This document shows positions 43,768 to 54,456 of a stretch of 64,000 bases of DNA, piece by piece; position 1 is the stretch's first letter, and each line of letters starts with the position of its first letter. Position numbers and translations under genes: made by a program. The stretch spans positions 434,001 to 498,000 of the forward strand of contig NZ_FPBF01000002.1 of NCBI RefSeq assembly GCF_900116615.1, read 5' to 3'. The notes beneath the pieces are model-generated. The model did no database searches. It worked only from the letters and a program-made list of their open reading frames with translations, and had not been told where the DNA came from. This DNA comes from Algoriphagus locisalis. Lineage in GTDB: Bacteria > Bacteroidota > Bacteroidia > Cytophagales > Cyclobacteriaceae.

Positions 43768-43874
43768 TTGAGAGTTTGTTGACTTGAATACTCAAAGCTC
43801 TTCTAATCTCATCAATCCGAAAATACGGCAAACGCACTAGTTTGTAGAGAAAGGCAAGCTATTGTTCAGCCTAT

Positions 43875-44162
43875 TTATTCTCCTGATTTCTTCTTTACCG
43901 CCTCCACCTGTAGTTTGATCAGATCGAGCTGTTCTTGCGTTTTCTCTTTGATTTGCGATAGCTCACCAACTTGAATACTCAATCCTTGTGATCGTTTTAT
44001 CTCATTTTTAACCAGCCCTTCCATTTCTCTCAAGCGTTTGCTTTGAATCTTATCCTGACGGACGTATTCCCGAAACAACAGGTAATGAAGCAGTCCAATA
44101 CTGCCTAAAACCAATAAGACTAAAATGCCTAATAAGTAATTTTCAAAAATGGATAGGACCAT
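43875..44162 (-). CDS. Small membrane-anchored coiled-coil protein
   Basis: A 95-residue protein with one N-terminal transmembrane helix (FENYLLGILVLLVLGSIGLLHYLLF) and a charged coiled-coil tail (KRLREMEGLVKNEIKRSQ; EKTQEQLDLIKLQVEAVKKK). It lies 112 bases after the histidine kinase gene on the same strand. It may be part of that signalling unit, but this is only positional. Confidence 0.6.
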   Translation of the reverse strand: MVLSIFENYLLGILVLLVLGSIGLLHYLLFREYVRQDKIQSKRLREMEGLVKNEIKRSQGLSIQVGELSQIKEKTQEQLDLIKLQVEAVKKKSGE

Positions 44163-44274
44163 TAAAAGATGAAAAGATGTAGTCCTTCAAAACTATATAA
44201 ACCAATAGCCAGAAATAATACGGCAAATGGACTATTTACCCTTCTTTATCGAATCCCTTATTCACCTGTTGGGA

Positions 44275-46218
44275 TTATGCCTTTGGAATTAAAAGTGTTA
44301 CGGATGTGCCTTTGCCTGTTTCTGATCCTATTTCTAGCTTTCCGCCAAGCTCCTCAGCACGTTTTCGCATATTATATAATCCATTTCCAGGTTTAATGGT
44401 TGACTCATCAAACCCTGTCCCATCATCCTTTATTTCCAGTTGGAAATCCTCACCAACTTGAGCTACACTTACCATTATTTGGCTGGGATAAGCGTATTTA
44501 AGAGAGTTTTGAATTGCTTCCTGCACTATTCTGTAAATCTGTATTCCCTCAGATGAAACCATACTAAAGTTTGGATCCAGACTTTTATCCACCTCAAATT
44601 CAAAGTTGATTCCAAGTGTGGAAATTCCAGCTCTCTCCAGGTAATCAGAAATTCTTGCTGAAAGTTGGCCCAAGGTAATTTGGCCGGAGTTCATTGCCCA
44701 AATGGTATCACGAAGCTCAGTGATTGTTTGCTTGGTGAAATTGGCAATTGAATCATAGCGATGCGTGAGTGTTTCCTTGATCGGGTCAAAATACTTGAGG
44801 TTTTCTATCGCAGAAATGATAAATGTGAGCTGTGCCCCGATATTATCATGAAGATCACGAGAAATCAACACCCGTTGTTCCTGAAGCTTGTTTTGAGTAT
44901 CGATTTGTGCCAAAGCTATTTTCAATTCGCCTTCCTGAGTAAGTTGACGGTTTTTCAGCTTTTGCTGAGAGTAAAGAAGATATCCCACCAAGCCTAGGAC
45001 TACTGCCAATACCAATGAGCCATACACTTGAAAATTCTTGGCTCTAAGTTCAAGTTGTTGACGAGCAATGGCTGCATCCTTTTGCTCGGATTGGTAGCGC
45101 GTTTCCAGATCAGTAGTGAGTTGCTGTATCTCCTGCTCCGTCAATTTCTTATTTAGATCTACATAAGCTGAAGTGTAATAAGCAGAGCTATCCGGCATAT
45201 TTAAGGCTGCATACACTGGAGACATGAGAAGGTACATGGATGCAATATCATCCTCAGCATTTTGCGTTTTGAAATGCTCCACGGCACGCAAGTAATATTC
45301 TCTGGATTTCGGATAATCTTTCAAATCATGGTAGGATTTGGCCAGATTCGATTCGATCAGCGCATAGTCATAGTCAGCACCGACCTGCTCAGCCAACACC
45401 AGCCCCTTTTCTGCATAAGAAATAGCGAGATCACTTTTTCCTTGGGCATTATAGAGTGTAGCTAGGTTATTAAAAGTTGTAGCAGTGTAGTAATCGCTAC
45501 CCCCTTCAGCTTGAAAAATCTGAAGTGCCTCCAAGTAGTTTTTTTCTGCATTTTCGAATTCTTTCAGGTTCTTATTGATATTGCCAATATTCACCAAGGT
45601 ATGAGCCAAATTGAAGTCATCATTCTGCGCCTTTCGGTATTCTGCTACTTCCTGCATTATTTCTAAAGCCTTTGGGTAATTCCTCATTTCCAGATAAATC
45701 ACCCCAATGTTATTTCGCACGAAATCAGCATTCCTATCGTTTCCTGTCCGCTCGAAAAAACTCAATGCTTTTAGGTAGTTGACCATAGCAGAATCAGACT
45801 GAAAATCCCGCTGATATACAGATCCTAGGTTGGTGATGGTGCCGTAAATCTTGGTTGAATCCCCTGTCTGATAGCGTAGTTTCAAAGCTTCCTGATAGTT
45901 TTTTCTAGCTTCTATCAGCTCACCTTTTTCCATATTTGCGTAGCCCAAATCGCTGTATGCTTGAGCTAGCATCACAGGGTCACCAATAGATTTTGCCACT
46001 TCTATATTTTCCTCTCCAAATAGAATGGCCGTATCCTGAGAAACTGGCACATAATACCAAGTCAGTTCTGAAAGTATTAAAGAACGATCTTCGGCCTTCT
46101 CTGCTTTAGAAAGCTCGGTTTTGAGACTATCCAGTAACTCGGAAGAAGTCTGGGCAAAAAGTATTTGCGTAAATAGAATGAAGGAACAAATCCCTACGAA
46201 TCGGTAAAAAGAATACAT
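44275..46218 (-). CDS. TPR-containing sensor histidine kinase (HisKA_3 type)
   Basis: A sensor kinase of about 647 residues. I chose the ATG at 46218 because it starts the signal peptide YRFVGICSFILFTQILFAQ; an earlier start gives 663. A long periplasmic part holds about eight TPR motifs (KNYQEALKLRYQTGD; EKNYLEALQIFQ and others). One transmembrane helix (VYGSLVLAVVLGLVGYLLY) follows, then the H-box SRDLHDNIGAQLTF and an HATPase domain (EAIQNSLKYAY; KDDGTGFD; GNGLYNMRKRAEELGG). This NarL-type kinase family normally pairs with a LuxR-type response regulator; none is adjacent, so the partner must be elsewhere. Confidence 0.9.
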   Translation of the reverse strand: MYSFYRFVGICSFILFTQILFAQTSSELLDSLKTELSKAEKAEDRSLILSELTWYYVPVSQDTAILFGEENIEVAKSIGDPVMLAQAYSDLGYANMEKGELIEARKNYQEALKLRYQTGDSTKIYGTITNLGSVYQRDFQSDSAMVNYLKALSFFERTGNDRNADFVRNNIGVIYLEMRNYPKALEIMQEVAEYRKAQNDDFNLAHTLVNIGNINKNLKEFENAEKNYLEALQIFQAEGGSDYYTATTFNNLATLYNAQGKSDLAISYAEKGLVLAEQVGADYDYALIESNLAKSYHDLKDYPKSREYYLRAVEHFKTQNAEDDIASMYLLMSPVYAALNMPDSSAYYTSAYVDLNKKLTEQEIQQLTTDLETRYQSEQKDAAIARQQLELRAKNFQVYGSLVLAVVLGLVGYLLYSQQKLKNRQLTQEGELKIALAQIDTQNKLQEQRVLISRDLHDNIGAQLTFIISAIENLKYFDPIKETLTHRYDSIANFTKQTITELRDTIWAMNSGQITLGQLSARISDYLERAGISTLGINFEFEVDKSLDPNFSMVSSEGIQIYRIVQEAIQNSLKYAYPSQIMVSVAQVGEDFQLEIKDDGTGFDESTIKPGNGLYNMRKRAEELGGKLEIGSETGKGTSVTLLIPKA

Positions 46219-46454
46219 AAACAATTGGTTTGGTGGGAAATAAGTCAAAAAAGATTTCTCTAGCAAGGTTCTATTAAAAGTGGAGAATAATTTAAATAAG
46301 AATAGAATACCGAGATCATTTCTCCCAAATCTTATTTATCTGATTGAGAAAGAGTTAAAAATAAAATTTACTATGGAATCCTATGATTTGTTGATACCAA
46401 ACTATTTCTGAATCTTAGGGTTCTTATAGTAGAGATAAACCCAAATAAATACAC

Positions 46455-47597
46455 ATGCTAGATTTTAATCAAAATGAAAATCAGCGGATGATCGCGCAGA
46501 TGATTCGTGATTTTGGAGCCAAGGAGATCACACCATTCCGCAAGGATTGGGACGACAGGTCGCATTTCCCCATAGAACTTTTTAAAAAACTCGGAGACCT
46601 CGGATTGATGGGAGTTCTGATCCCTACCGAATATGGAGGATCAGGATTTGGGTACATGGAATATGTAACGGCAATTGTGGAGCTTTCTAAGTTGGATCCT
46701 TCCGTTGGGCTTTCTATGGCAGCACATAATTCCCTTTGCTCAGGTCACATTCTAGCTTTTGGCTCCGAAGAGCAGAAAAAGAAATATTTACCCAAACTGG
46801 CTACCTGCGAGTGGCTTGGTGCCTGGGGTTTGACTGAGCCAAATACAGGCTCAGATTCTGGAAATATGCGAACTGTCGCCAAGAAAGAAGGGGAAAACTG
46901 GATTATCAACGGTGCTAAAAACTTCATTACACATGGAGTATCGGGTGACGTGGCAGTTGTGATTGCACGAACCGGAGAAATTGGGGATTCCCATGGAATG
47001 ACCGCATTCATCGTAGAACGTGGAACTCCAGGATTTGAAGGTGGTAGAAAAGAAGATAAAATGGGAATGCGTGCTTCTGAAACTGCAGAGATGATTTTCA
47101 CCGATTGTAAAATTCACGAAAGTCAAGTAATCGGAGAAGTTGGAAATGGCTTTATTCAATCTATGAAGGTTCTGGATGGCGGAAGGATTTCCATTGCTGC
47201 ATTGGGACAAGGGATTGCGGAAGGAGCACTGGAAGCGTCTATTCAATATTCCAAAGAAAGACATCAATTCAATAAACCGATCAGTTCCTTTCAGGGCATC
47301 TCTTTCAAGCTTGCCGACATGGCTACTCAGGTAGAAGCCTCCAGTTTGTTGATTTTCAAAGCTGCGGACCTCAAAAACCGTGGAGAAAAAGTGACTTTGG
47401 CAGGAGCCCAAGCTAAGTATTATTCTTCTGAAGTTGCTGTTTCTGTGTCTAACGAAGCAGTGCAAATCTTTGGCGGATATGGCTTCACCAAGGATTATCC
47501 TGTTGAAAAGTTTTATCGTGATTCTAAACTTTGCACAATTGGCGAAGGAACATCGGAGATACAAAAATTAGTGATTGCAAGAGAAATCTTGAAGTAA
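46455..47597 (+). CDS. Acyl-CoA dehydrogenase
   Basis: A 380-residue FAD-dependent acyl-CoA dehydrogenase for the first step of beta-oxidation or a branched-chain relative. Family marks are WGLTEPNTGSDSGNM (FAD/substrate loop), AKNFITHG, KMGMRASETAEM and, at the C-terminus, GGYGFTKDYPVEKFYRD and IGEGTSEIQKLVIARE, where the Glu of GEG is the likely catalytic base. Chain-length preference is not readable. It ends at a strong terminator and is not part of an operon. Confidence 0.94.
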   Translation: MLDFNQNENQRMIAQMIRDFGAKEITPFRKDWDDRSHFPIELFKKLGDLGLMGVLIPTEYGGSGFGYMEYVTAIVELSKLDPSVGLSMAAHNSLCSGHILAFGSEEQKKKYLPKLATCEWLGAWGLTEPNTGSDSGNMRTVAKKEGENWIINGAKNFITHGVSGDVAVVIARTGEIGDSHGMTAFIVERGTPGFEGGRKEDKMGMRASETAEMIFTDCKIHESQVIGEVGNGFIQSMKVLDGGRISIAALGQGIAEGALEASIQYSKERHQFNKPISSFQGISFKLADMATQVEASSLLIFKAADLKNRGEKVTLAGAQAKYYSSEVAVSVSNEAVQIFGGYGFTKDYPVEKFYRDSKLCTIGEGTSEIQKLVIAREILK

Positions 47598-47617
47598 AGC
47601 CTATTTACTAAAAACTA

Positions 47618-47652
47618 GAAAAGCCTGAAATCTTCGCAGATTTCAGGCTTTT
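47618..47652 (+). terminator. Rho-independent terminator after acyl-CoA dehydrogenase
   Basis: A perfect 12-bp stem AGCCTGAAATCT/AGATTTCAGGCT (47621-47632 and 47637-47648) with a TCGC loop is followed by TTT. Confidence 0.85.
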
Positions 47653-47715
47653 CTGTAATGTAATTTTGGCGATCGTAATCACCAAATATACGTTTTTGGC
47701 CTCAAATCCTGCAAA

Positions 47716-48462
47716 CTACACCCCTGCTACCATATACAGTCCCGCCGCCAGTGCAGCTCCAACTATTGGCCCTAATATCGGAACCCAAGCGTATCCCCAA
47801 TCCGAACTTCCTTTGCCTTTAATCGGTAAAATTGAGTGCATCAACCTTGGCCCAAAATCACGTGCTGGGTTAATCGCATATCCTGTGGTACCGCCCAAAC
47901 CTAAGCCAATCACCCAGATCAAAAATGCTACAGGAATAGCTCCCAGAGAACCCATTCCAATCGGCGTTCCTTCCGCATCTCCGATTTTTACTCCATTTTC
48001 CACTCCACTGTTGTAGAGTATCACTAAAATCAAGACGAAAGTCCCAACTAACTCTGAAAAGAAATTTAAGGGTAGGTTTCTAATCGCTGGAGAAGTACCA
48101 AACGGGGCGGCTTTTAACCCAGCATCATCCGAAGCATCGTAGTGATCTTTATAAAACAGCCAAGCTATTCCTACTCCAATCATTGCCCCCAAAACCTGCG
48201 CAACAATATAGCCTGGCGCCATCGCCCAATCAAATTGACCTGTCAACCCCAGACCTACAGTAACAGCCGGATTCAAATGCGCTCCGCTGTATGGGCCAGC
48301 CACGACCACTCCTACATAAACGGCCAATGCCCAAGCCGTGCTGATCTCCATGATACCTCCGCCATGTCCTTTGGTTTTTGGCAAAAGCATGTTCGCAACC
48401 ACTCCTGAGCCCAATAACATTAGCAAGCCAGTTCCTATTAATTCTGCTAGATATACATTCAT
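47716..48462 (-). CDS. glpF: Glycerol facilitator (aquaglyceroporin)
   Basis: A 248-residue MIP-family channel. The two NPA boxes are GAHLNPAVTVGLG and GYAINPARDFGPR; the Asp after the second box is the aquaglyceroporin mark and favours glycerol over water. Six helices are evident. I set the start at ATG 48462, where it shares a base with the glpK stop (TAATG); the upstream in-frame start at 48474 would lie inside glpK. It is the last gene of glpD-glpK-glpF. Confidence 0.93.
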   Translation of the reverse strand: MNVYLAELIGTGLLMLLGSGVVANMLLPKTKGHGGGIMEISTAWALAVYVGVVVAGPYSGAHLNPAVTVGLGLTGQFDWAMAPGYIVAQVLGAMIGVGIAWLFYKDHYDASDDAGLKAAPFGTSPAIRNLPLNFFSELVGTFVLILVILYNSGVENGVKIGDAEGTPIGMGSLGAIPVAFLIWVIGLGLGGTTGYAINPARDFGPRLMHSILPIKGKGSSDWGYAWVPILGPIVGAALAAGLYMVAGV

Positions 48463-49961
48463 TATTCTACCCAATTTTTAGAGCGCTCTACTGCTTTGTG
48501 CCAAAAATGTATCAACTTTTCCCGTTCATCTTTTTCCATTCTGGGAGTAAAGCTTTTATCAGCGTTCCATAGAGCCTGTATTTCCTCTCTGTCTTCCCAG
48601 AAACCAATGGCCAGTCCTGCTAAAAATGCTGCACCAATAGCGGTAGTTTCGATAATTTCAGGACGCTTGATTTCGCAATCCAGCAAGTTTGCCTGAAACT
48701 GCATCAGGAAATTATTGGCTGTAGCTCCTCCGTCAACGCGCAGCTCCTTGGTTGGTTTACCAGCGTCTTTTTCCATTGCCTTCAGCACATCATACACTTG
48801 GTAGGCAATCGCTTCCAGCGCTGCCCTGGCCATATGAGATTTCTCTGTCCCTCTGGTGATACCAAAAAAAGCTCCCCTCGCGTTTTGATCCCAATGCGGC
48901 GCACCCAAACCTGAAAGTGCTGGCACGAAGTAAACCCCATCATTGCCATCAATACTCTCTGCCAGGCGTTCGCTTTCCCTGGAATGCCCGAAAAGTTCCA
49001 ATCCATCCCGCAACCATTGAATCGCCGCTCCACCAATAAAGACAGAACCTTCCAAGGCATAATTGATCTCATCACCAATTTTCCAAGCTACTGTCGTGAG
49101 TAATTGATTTTTTGAGCTGACAGCTTCTGTGCCTGTATTCATCACCAAAAAACAACCCGTTCCATAGGTAGTTTTTGCCATGCCAGGCTCGGTGCAAAGT
49201 TGCCCGAAAAGTGCAGCCTGCTGATCTCCAGCAATTCCCGCAATTGGGATTTTTACACTTAATACGTCACCTGCCGTCTCACAATAAACTTCGCTACATG
49301 ATTTTACTTCTGGCAAAAGTGAAGCAGGAATGTCAAACAAATCCAATAACTCCTGATCCCATTCCTGCGAATGAATATTGAAAAGCATGGTGCGACTCGC
49401 ATTTGTGATATCTGTGATATGGGTTTTCCCTGATGTGAGGTTCCAAATCAACCAGGAATCTACCGTTCCAAAAGCAAGTTCTCCTGCTTCTGCTCTCTTT
49501 CTAGCACCATCTACATTGTCAAGAATCCACTTGATTTTGGTAGCCGAAAAGTAGGCATCAATGATTAGACCTGTCTTAGAAACTACCATTTCAGAATGGC
49601 CTTTATCCTTCAGCTCATTGCAGTAATTGGCCGTTCGGCGATCCTGCCAGACGATGGCGTTATAGATGGCTTTACCGGTTTTCCTATCCCAAACAATGGT
49701 TGTTTCTCGCTGGTTGGTGATACCTATAGCAGCAACCTGATTTGCTTTGATTTTTTTGTTGACTAGACTTTCTATCATCACTGATGATTGTGAAGTCCAG
49801 ATTTCTTCAGGATCATGCTCCACCCAACCTGCTTTAGGAAAATGCTGCTTGAAATCCTTTTGGGCAACGGAAAGAATCTTGCCTTTTTTATCAAAAAGAA
49901 TAGCTCTAGAACTTGTGGTACCTTGGTCTAGAGCCATTATATAAGTTTTATTTTGGCTCAT
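48462..49961 (-). CDS. glpK: Glycerol kinase
   Basis: A 499-residue FGGY-family kinase that phosphorylates glycerol to glycerol 3-phosphate. [15 protein letters not shown] is the N-terminal ATP loop, [11 protein letters not shown] and the FGGY signature in [13 protein letters not shown] and [19 protein letters not shown] follow. The length matches E. coli GlpK. It sits between glpD (17 bases upstream) and glpF (one-base overlap), so uptake, phosphorylation and oxidation of glycerol are one transcript. Confidence 0.96.
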   Translation of the reverse strand: MSQNKTYIMALDQGTTSSRAILFDKKGKILSVAQKDFKQHFPKAGWVEHDPEEIWTSQSSVMIESLVNKKIKANQVAAIGITNQRETTIVWDRKTGKAIYNAIVWQDRRTANYCNELKDKGHSEMVVSKTGLIIDAYFSATKIKWILDNVDGARKRAEAGELAFGTVDSWLIWNLTSGKTHITDITNASRTMLFNIHSQEWDQELLDLFDIPASLLPEVKSCSEVYCETAGDVLSVKIPIAGIAGDQQAALFGQLCTEPGMAKTTYGTGCFLVMNTGTEAVSSKNQLLTTVAWKIGDEINYALEGSVFIGGAAIQWLRDGLELFGHSRESERLAESIDGNDGVYFVPALSGLGAPHWDQNARGAFFGITRGTEKSHMARAALEAIAYQVYDVLKAMEKDAGKPTKELRVDGGATANNFLMQFQANLLDCEIKRPEIIETTAIGAAFLAGLAIGFWEDREEIQALWNADKSFTPRMEKDEREKLIHFWHKAVERSKNWVE

Positions 49962-49978
49962 TTTGGGTTGTTTGTGGG

Positions 49979-51544
49979 TTATTTTTTAATCAAATATTTC
50001 GAAGCTGTCCTGTTAAAGTCAGCCAATTCAGATTCTATCCATTCGACCTCTTTTCCCATTTCTGTAGCCATCAATTTTGCTACGGTGGGAGCCGTATCTA
50101 TTGCAGCTTGCGCATCCAGAAATAGCATTCGGATTCTTCGTGCCAATACGTCCTCCACCTTCACTGCCATCTCTTCCCGTACTGCCCAGATCACTTCTGC
50201 TTCTATGTTTGGGAATTCAGGATGCAGTTTTTCCTCCCAAGCTTTGTTTTCCTTTGTAAGATCTTGGATAGGTTTGGCATCAAAACCATAAATGCCCCAG
50301 TGTCCGGCTGGAACATGATTGGTGGCACCATGGATTTTCATATCCAGAGATTTACTTTCTTTCAGTTTTTCTCCAGTGACTTTAGTGAAATACTCCACAG
50401 TATCCTCACCCATTTTTCGGAAAGTCGTCCACTTTCCACCAGTTAAAGTAACCAAACCAGAGTCTGATAAAATCACCTTGTGAGATCTAGAAATTTCTTT
50501 GGTTTTGGTACTTCCTTCTTTTGGCCTGGCGAGCGGTCTGAGACCTGCGAAAACAGACTTTACATCTGCTCTAGTTGGCACTTTAGCTAGATATCCGGCA
50601 GCCGTCTCCAACACAAAATCTATTTCTTTTTGAAGTGCTTCAGGTTCCAGTTTTGGCTTTTCCCGAAGTGTATCTGTGGTTCCCACCACAAGTTTTCCAT
50701 GCCACGGAACTGCAAAAAGTACTCTTCCATCTTTCGTCTCCGGGATCATCAGGGCATCCTTTCCACCCAAAAAATCTAGATCCAGCACCAAATGAATCCC
50801 TTGACTTGGCTGAATCATTCTTGAAGCCTCGGGATTATCCATTTGTAAAATTTTGTCAGCAAAAACGCCAGTAGCATTCACCACCATTTTCGCATTCACC
50901 ACATATTTTTCTTTAGAAAGCTTATCCGAAACACGCAGACCAGTGAGTTTTCCAGCCTCATTTTTCACTAAACTCGTCACACTGACGTAATTCAAAACAC
51001 AAGTACCTGCTTCATCGGCAGACTGTGCGAGATTCAATGCCAGCCTGGCGTCGTCAAACTGCCCATCATGATAGACAACTCCTCCGTATAGTCCTTCTGC
51101 CTTCAATCCGGGGAGACGCTTGAGGGTTTCTTCAATGGATATAAATTCTGATTTTCCTAGGCTTAATCTGCCAGACATCCAGTCGTAAACTTTCAAGCCA
51201 ACGCTGTACATCATGCGATCTTTCCAGGTATAAATCGGGATAATAAACGGCTGATCATGAGCTAAATGAGGTGCGTTTTGCAATAGCTTCCCACGCTCCT
51301 TGAGCGCTTCAAACACCAGCCCCACGTCACCTTGGGCGAGGTACCTCACACCTCCATGCACAAGTTTGGTGCTTCGACTGGAGGTGCCTTTGGCAAAATC
51401 AGATTTATCAAAAAGAACGACTGAAAGTCCTCTGGATATAGCGTCTAGCGCTACTCCTAGGCCTGAAGATCCACCGCCAATCACGGCGATATCCCAAATT
51501 TTAGTGCTGTCCTGTAATTGTTTAAGGTTTTCTGGGCGATTCAT
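49979..51544 (-). CDS. glpD: Aerobic glycerol-3-phosphate dehydrogenase
   Basis: A 521-residue FAD-dependent, membrane-associated enzyme that oxidises glycerol 3-phosphate to dihydroxyacetone phosphate and passes electrons to quinone. The FAD loop is [17 protein letters not shown]; other marks are [31 protein letters not shown] and [17 protein letters not shown]. It is the first gene of the glp operon. The extended C-terminal domain is present. No glpR gene is visible nearby. Confidence 0.95.
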   Translation of the reverse strand: MNRPENLKQLQDSTKIWDIAVIGGGSSGLGVALDAISRGLSVVLFDKSDFAKGTSSRSTKLVHGGVRYLAQGDVGLVFEALKERGKLLQNAPHLAHDQPFIIPIYTWKDRMMYSVGLKVYDWMSGRLSLGKSEFISIEETLKRLPGLKAEGLYGGVVYHDGQFDDARLALNLAQSADEAGTCVLNYVSVTSLVKNEAGKLTGLRVSDKLSKEKYVVNAKMVVNATGVFADKILQMDNPEASRMIQPSQGIHLVLDLDFLGGKDALMIPETKDGRVLFAVPWHGKLVVGTTDTLREKPKLEPEALQKEIDFVLETAAGYLAKVPTRADVKSVFAGLRPLARPKEGSTKTKEISRSHKVILSDSGLVTLTGGKWTTFRKMGEDTVEYFTKVTGEKLKESKSLDMKIHGATNHVPAGHWGIYGFDAKPIQDLTKENKAWEEKLHPEFPNIEAEVIWAVREEMAVKVEDVLARRIRMLFLDAQAAIDTAPTVAKLMATEMGKEVEWIESELADFNRTASKYLIKK

Positions 51545-51634
51545 AGGGATTAAAAATAGTGATTTTAAGGTAGGGAAAAATTGGGAAAAGAATGTCCTGA
51601 ACCGCTTTAAGAATCGCCTAAATTAGACGGTACC

Positions 51635-52132
51635 TTAAAAATCCTTATAAACTTTTCTCGAGACTTTAATTCCATTGGAACGTAATTGAATCACGTAAAT
51701 AAAATTGTATTCGGTTTCAGCCAAATCCATATAAGGTTCTGCTATATCTACAAATTTATTTGCAAGCTTACTTACAGTATTGCTATGTCCTACCACTAGC
51801 ACATTACCTTCAATACTTCTAAGTTGCTCCACTAGAGCATCTTGATTTTTAGGGTCATAAACTTTTATTTCCACTCCTGCCTCGTTTGCAGTGGGTGCAG
51901 CTGTCAACCGTGTCCTCTTATAATCCGTGCTAAAAACGTGGGTGATTTTTTGGTCAGCTAGAATCTGTGCAAGCTTCCTGGCTCTTGCATTGCCTGCTAT
52001 CGAAAGTTCAGGATCATTTCCATCCAATTGCTTTTCAGCATGGCGGACGATGTAGATAGTTTTTGGCTGCTGCTTACTTGAGCAGGCTGCAAAAAATAAG
52101 ATGCTGATGAGAATAAGTACGAGGTTTTTCAT
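51635..52132 (-). CDS. Histidine phosphatase-family lipoprotein
   Basis: A 165-residue protein with a lipobox (LISILFFAACSS, Cys near residue 18) and a histidine-phosphatase fold. The catalytic motif is YIVRHAEKQ (phosphohistidine in RHAE) and the second His is in LVVGHSNTVS, as in SixA/phosphoglycerate mutase-like proteins. It is lipid-anchored outside the cytoplasm, so the substrate is not a glycolytic mutase substrate; it is unknown. Single gene. Confidence 0.85.
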   Translation of the reverse strand: MKNLVLILISILFFAACSSKQQPKTIYIVRHAEKQLDGNDPELSIAGNARARKLAQILADQKITHVFSTDYKRTRLTAAPTANEAGVEIKVYDPKNQDALVEQLRSIEGNVLVVGHSNTVSKLANKFVDIAEPYMDLAETEYNFIYVIQLRSNGIKVSRKVYKDF

Positions 52133-52318
52133 GGGTAAAAGTTAAAGAATTCTTTAAATGAATAATAACCGGAAATGGAAAACAAAAGCCTAAAGAAAAA
52201 AGACTAAATACATACACCTAGGAGATAAAAGCAATCAGTCTCTGCGTAAAATTCCCCTCCTCTGCGGTAAATAAAAAAACCTTCGAAATTAATAAAATCC
52301 CGAAGGTAGGTTAAGTAA

Positions 52319-53053
52319 TTATCCGCTAAATGAATTATCCAAGTGCTGATCTTTCGTTTTTATGGTTTCGAACTCTAAGAATTGCTCCCAGAACTCTTCC
52401 TCAGGCACAGCGGCTCTGAGATAAAGTTTCTCCTTTTTGATCGGGTGAACGAATACCAAATTGAATGCGTGGAGATTAATACTCGCATCTGGATTTGGCT
52501 TTGCAAAGCCATACTTGATATCTCCACGAATCGGGCAACCCATAGATGCAAGCTGTACCCGGATCTGATGCGGACGACCGGAGACAGGCCGAACTTCGAT
52601 CAGCCAGTGATCATTCATAAAGCCTAAAGTCTTGTAATTCAACTCGGCTTTTTGTGAACCGGGAACCTCACGATCATGGGCAGTCACTACGTTTTTCTGC
52701 TCGTCTTTCACTAAGTAATGAGTCAATTTACCCATTTCTTCCCTTGGCTTTCTTTTCACCAAAGCCCAGTAAACTTTGTGTATTTCTCTCTTGCGGAAAA
52801 TCTCCATCATGCGCTCCAGCCCTTTGGATGTGCGGGCAAAAGCGACCAATCCACTCACTGGACGATCCAGTCTGTGAATAGGATGAAGAAAAACCGCTCC
52901 AGGTTTGTCGTATTTCTTGGCGATGTACTCTTTGAGGTAATCTGTCAAGGTCTTATCCCCAGTCTTATCTCCCTGCACCAGAATGCCGGCAGCTTTGTTT
53001 ACGATCAATAGGTGGTTGTCTTCATAGACAACTGTGAATGGCTTCTTTTTCAT
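52319..53053 (-). CDS. RluA-family RNA pseudouridine synthase
   Basis: A 244-residue pseudouridine synthase. The catalytic motif is HPIHRLDRPVSGLVAFAR with the Asp of HRLD (about residue 62). YEDNHLLIVNKAAGILVQG at the N-terminus and RPVSGRPHQIRVQLASMGCPI near residue 160 are the other family blocks, here split only for length. No S4 domain precedes it. The target RNA site cannot be told. The 285 bases beyond it hold no gene I can support. Confidence 0.92.
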   Translation of the reverse strand: MKKKPFTVVYEDNHLLIVNKAAGILVQGDKTGDKTLTDYLKEYIAKKYDKPGAVFLHPIHRLDRPVSGLVAFARTSKGLERMMEIFRKREIHKVYWALVKRKPREEMGKLTHYLVKDEQKNVVTAHDREVPGSQKAELNYKTLGFMNDHWLIEVRPVSGRPHQIRVQLASMGCPIRGDIKYGFAKPNPDASINLHAFNLVFVHPIKKEKLYLRAAVPEEEFWEQFLEFETIKTKDQHLDNSFSG

Positions 53054-53338
53054 CTGTTTAATATTTGTCTTTCAAATGCCACATGGCCTGCCAAGAACTT
53101 GATTGGGGAGAATCTAACAGCGCATTTAAGAGTTGTTCGATTTCATAATCAGCTACAAAGGTAAGGATTTCACAGGAGTTGAATGATTGATTTTTCGAGA
53201 GCTTTGGAAAGGGATAAAACTATGACTTTAACAACTATTAGGCGAATTATCCGATATTTTTACTAGTGTACTAGGGAAAATATCTCATCCTGTCCATTAG
53301 ATTTCATGTCGCAAGAACAAGTTAATCCGTGAAAAATC

Positions 53339-53926
53339 TCACCGCTTTACTCTTGCGAAACCTACCTTCACTTGTTTCACCCATGCCTTTACCAGATCCA
53401 ATCTATATTCAGTCAAGTGCGCCTCAGGATGATACTGAATTCCAAGAATCGGCAGACTCTTATGCGCCATCCCCATGATTTCACCAGATTCAGTTTCCAA
53501 TATCACCTCGAGTTCCTCTGGCAAATTGGCTAATTGTAAAGAATGGTATCGGGTTACTTTGAATGCTTCTGGTATTGCTGCTGTGAAGGAATGTGCAATA
53601 GTCTTTCTGACTTGATGAACTTTGCCATGTGTAGGAACTGCGTTCTTTTTAAGTTTGGCTCCAAAAAATTCACCGATTGCCTGATGCCCTAAGCAGACTC
53701 CCAGTACGGGTACTTTATCGAAATATTCAGCGAAGATCGCATTGAGATTACCGGCATTTTGAGGAATACCTGGCCCTGGAGACAGGATCAAGCCATCAAA
53801 TTCCAACTGTTTAATTTCCTCCAACGACACATCATTACGGAGCACCAGTAGTTCTTCACCTGTTTGCCTCAGTAGATCAGCCAGCATATGGCTGAAGGAA
53901 TCAAAATTATCAATCAGTAGAAGCAT
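53339..53926 (-). CDS. pabA: Anthranilate/aminodeoxychorismate synthase component II
   Basis: A 195-residue glutamine amidotransferase that supplies ammonia to the chorismate-using partner. LLLIDNFDSFSHMLADLL is the N-terminus, SPGPGIPQNAGN the oxyanion region, LGVCLGHQAIGEFFG carries the nucleophile Cys (about residue 77), and YHPEAHLTE the His-Glu pair. PabA or TrpG cannot be settled because component I is not in the window; an isolated copy suits pabA. Its start overlaps the cvpA-like gene by 17 bases. Confidence 0.85.
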   Translation of the reverse strand: MLLLIDNFDSFSHMLADLLRQTGEELLVLRNDVSLEEIKQLEFDGLILSPGPGIPQNAGNLNAIFAEYFDKVPVLGVCLGHQAIGEFFGAKLKKNAVPTHGKVHQVRKTIAHSFTAAIPEAFKVTRYHSLQLANLPEELEVILETESGEIMGMAHKSLPILGIQYHPEAHLTEYRLDLVKAWVKQVKVGFARVKR

Positions 53927-54455
53927 CTTTGATTTTCTCCACCACCTCGTCCAGCTTTTTCAAACTCTCTTCTATACTAGGGAAAAACGGCTCAATTGCA
54001 GCGACAATTCCTGGCGCTATGGGTTCGATGAAATAAAGCATTTCCGAATCCTTTGTCCATTTCTTGGGCATTTCTAACTTGAACAAACTTGCCTGCCAAA
54101 AGAATAAGCTGATAAAAAAAGCTGCTTTTACAGCTCCAAATAGAGCTCCAACCACAGCATCCAGCGGTCCAAGTAGAACCATGTCCATCACCTGCTTCAG
54201 TATCCAGCCTGCGACTTTGATAAATAATAACGTGAGCACAAAGACTACAATAAATCCAAAAATAGGAAAGCCTAAGTTAAATTCTGTGACATTGTCAGCA
54301 AGCCAGTCATTCATTGGGTCCATAAAATACAGGCCCAAGATCACCGCCAACACAAAGCCAAAAAGGCCTAGAACACCCAGAAGGAAACCTTTACGGTAGC
54401 CTTCATAGGTTCCTAGACCCAGAAGGATCACTATGATGATATCTATTATGCTCAA
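53910..54455 (-). CDS. CvpA family membrane protein
   Basis: A 181-residue protein with four transmembrane segments (IIDIIIVILLGLGTYEGY; GFLLGVLGLFGFVLAVILGL; IFGFIVVFVLTLLFIKVAGW; GALFGAVKAAFFISLFFW), matching the CvpA/colicin V production family. The C-terminal ~45 residues are a cytoplasmic or periplasmic charged helix. In many bacteria CvpA affects envelope stability; the function is not settled. It lies one base after the YqeY-like gene and overlaps pabA. Confidence 0.88.
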   Translation of the reverse strand: MSIIDIIIVILLGLGTYEGYRKGFLLGVLGLFGFVLAVILGLYFMDPMNDWLADNVTEFNLGFPIFGFIVVFVLTLLFIKVAGWILKQVMDMVLLGPLDAVVGALFGAVKAAFFISLFFWQASLFKLEMPKKWTKDSEMLYFIEPIAPGIVAAIEPFFPSIEESLKKLDEVVEKIKDASTD

Positions 54456-54456
54456 C

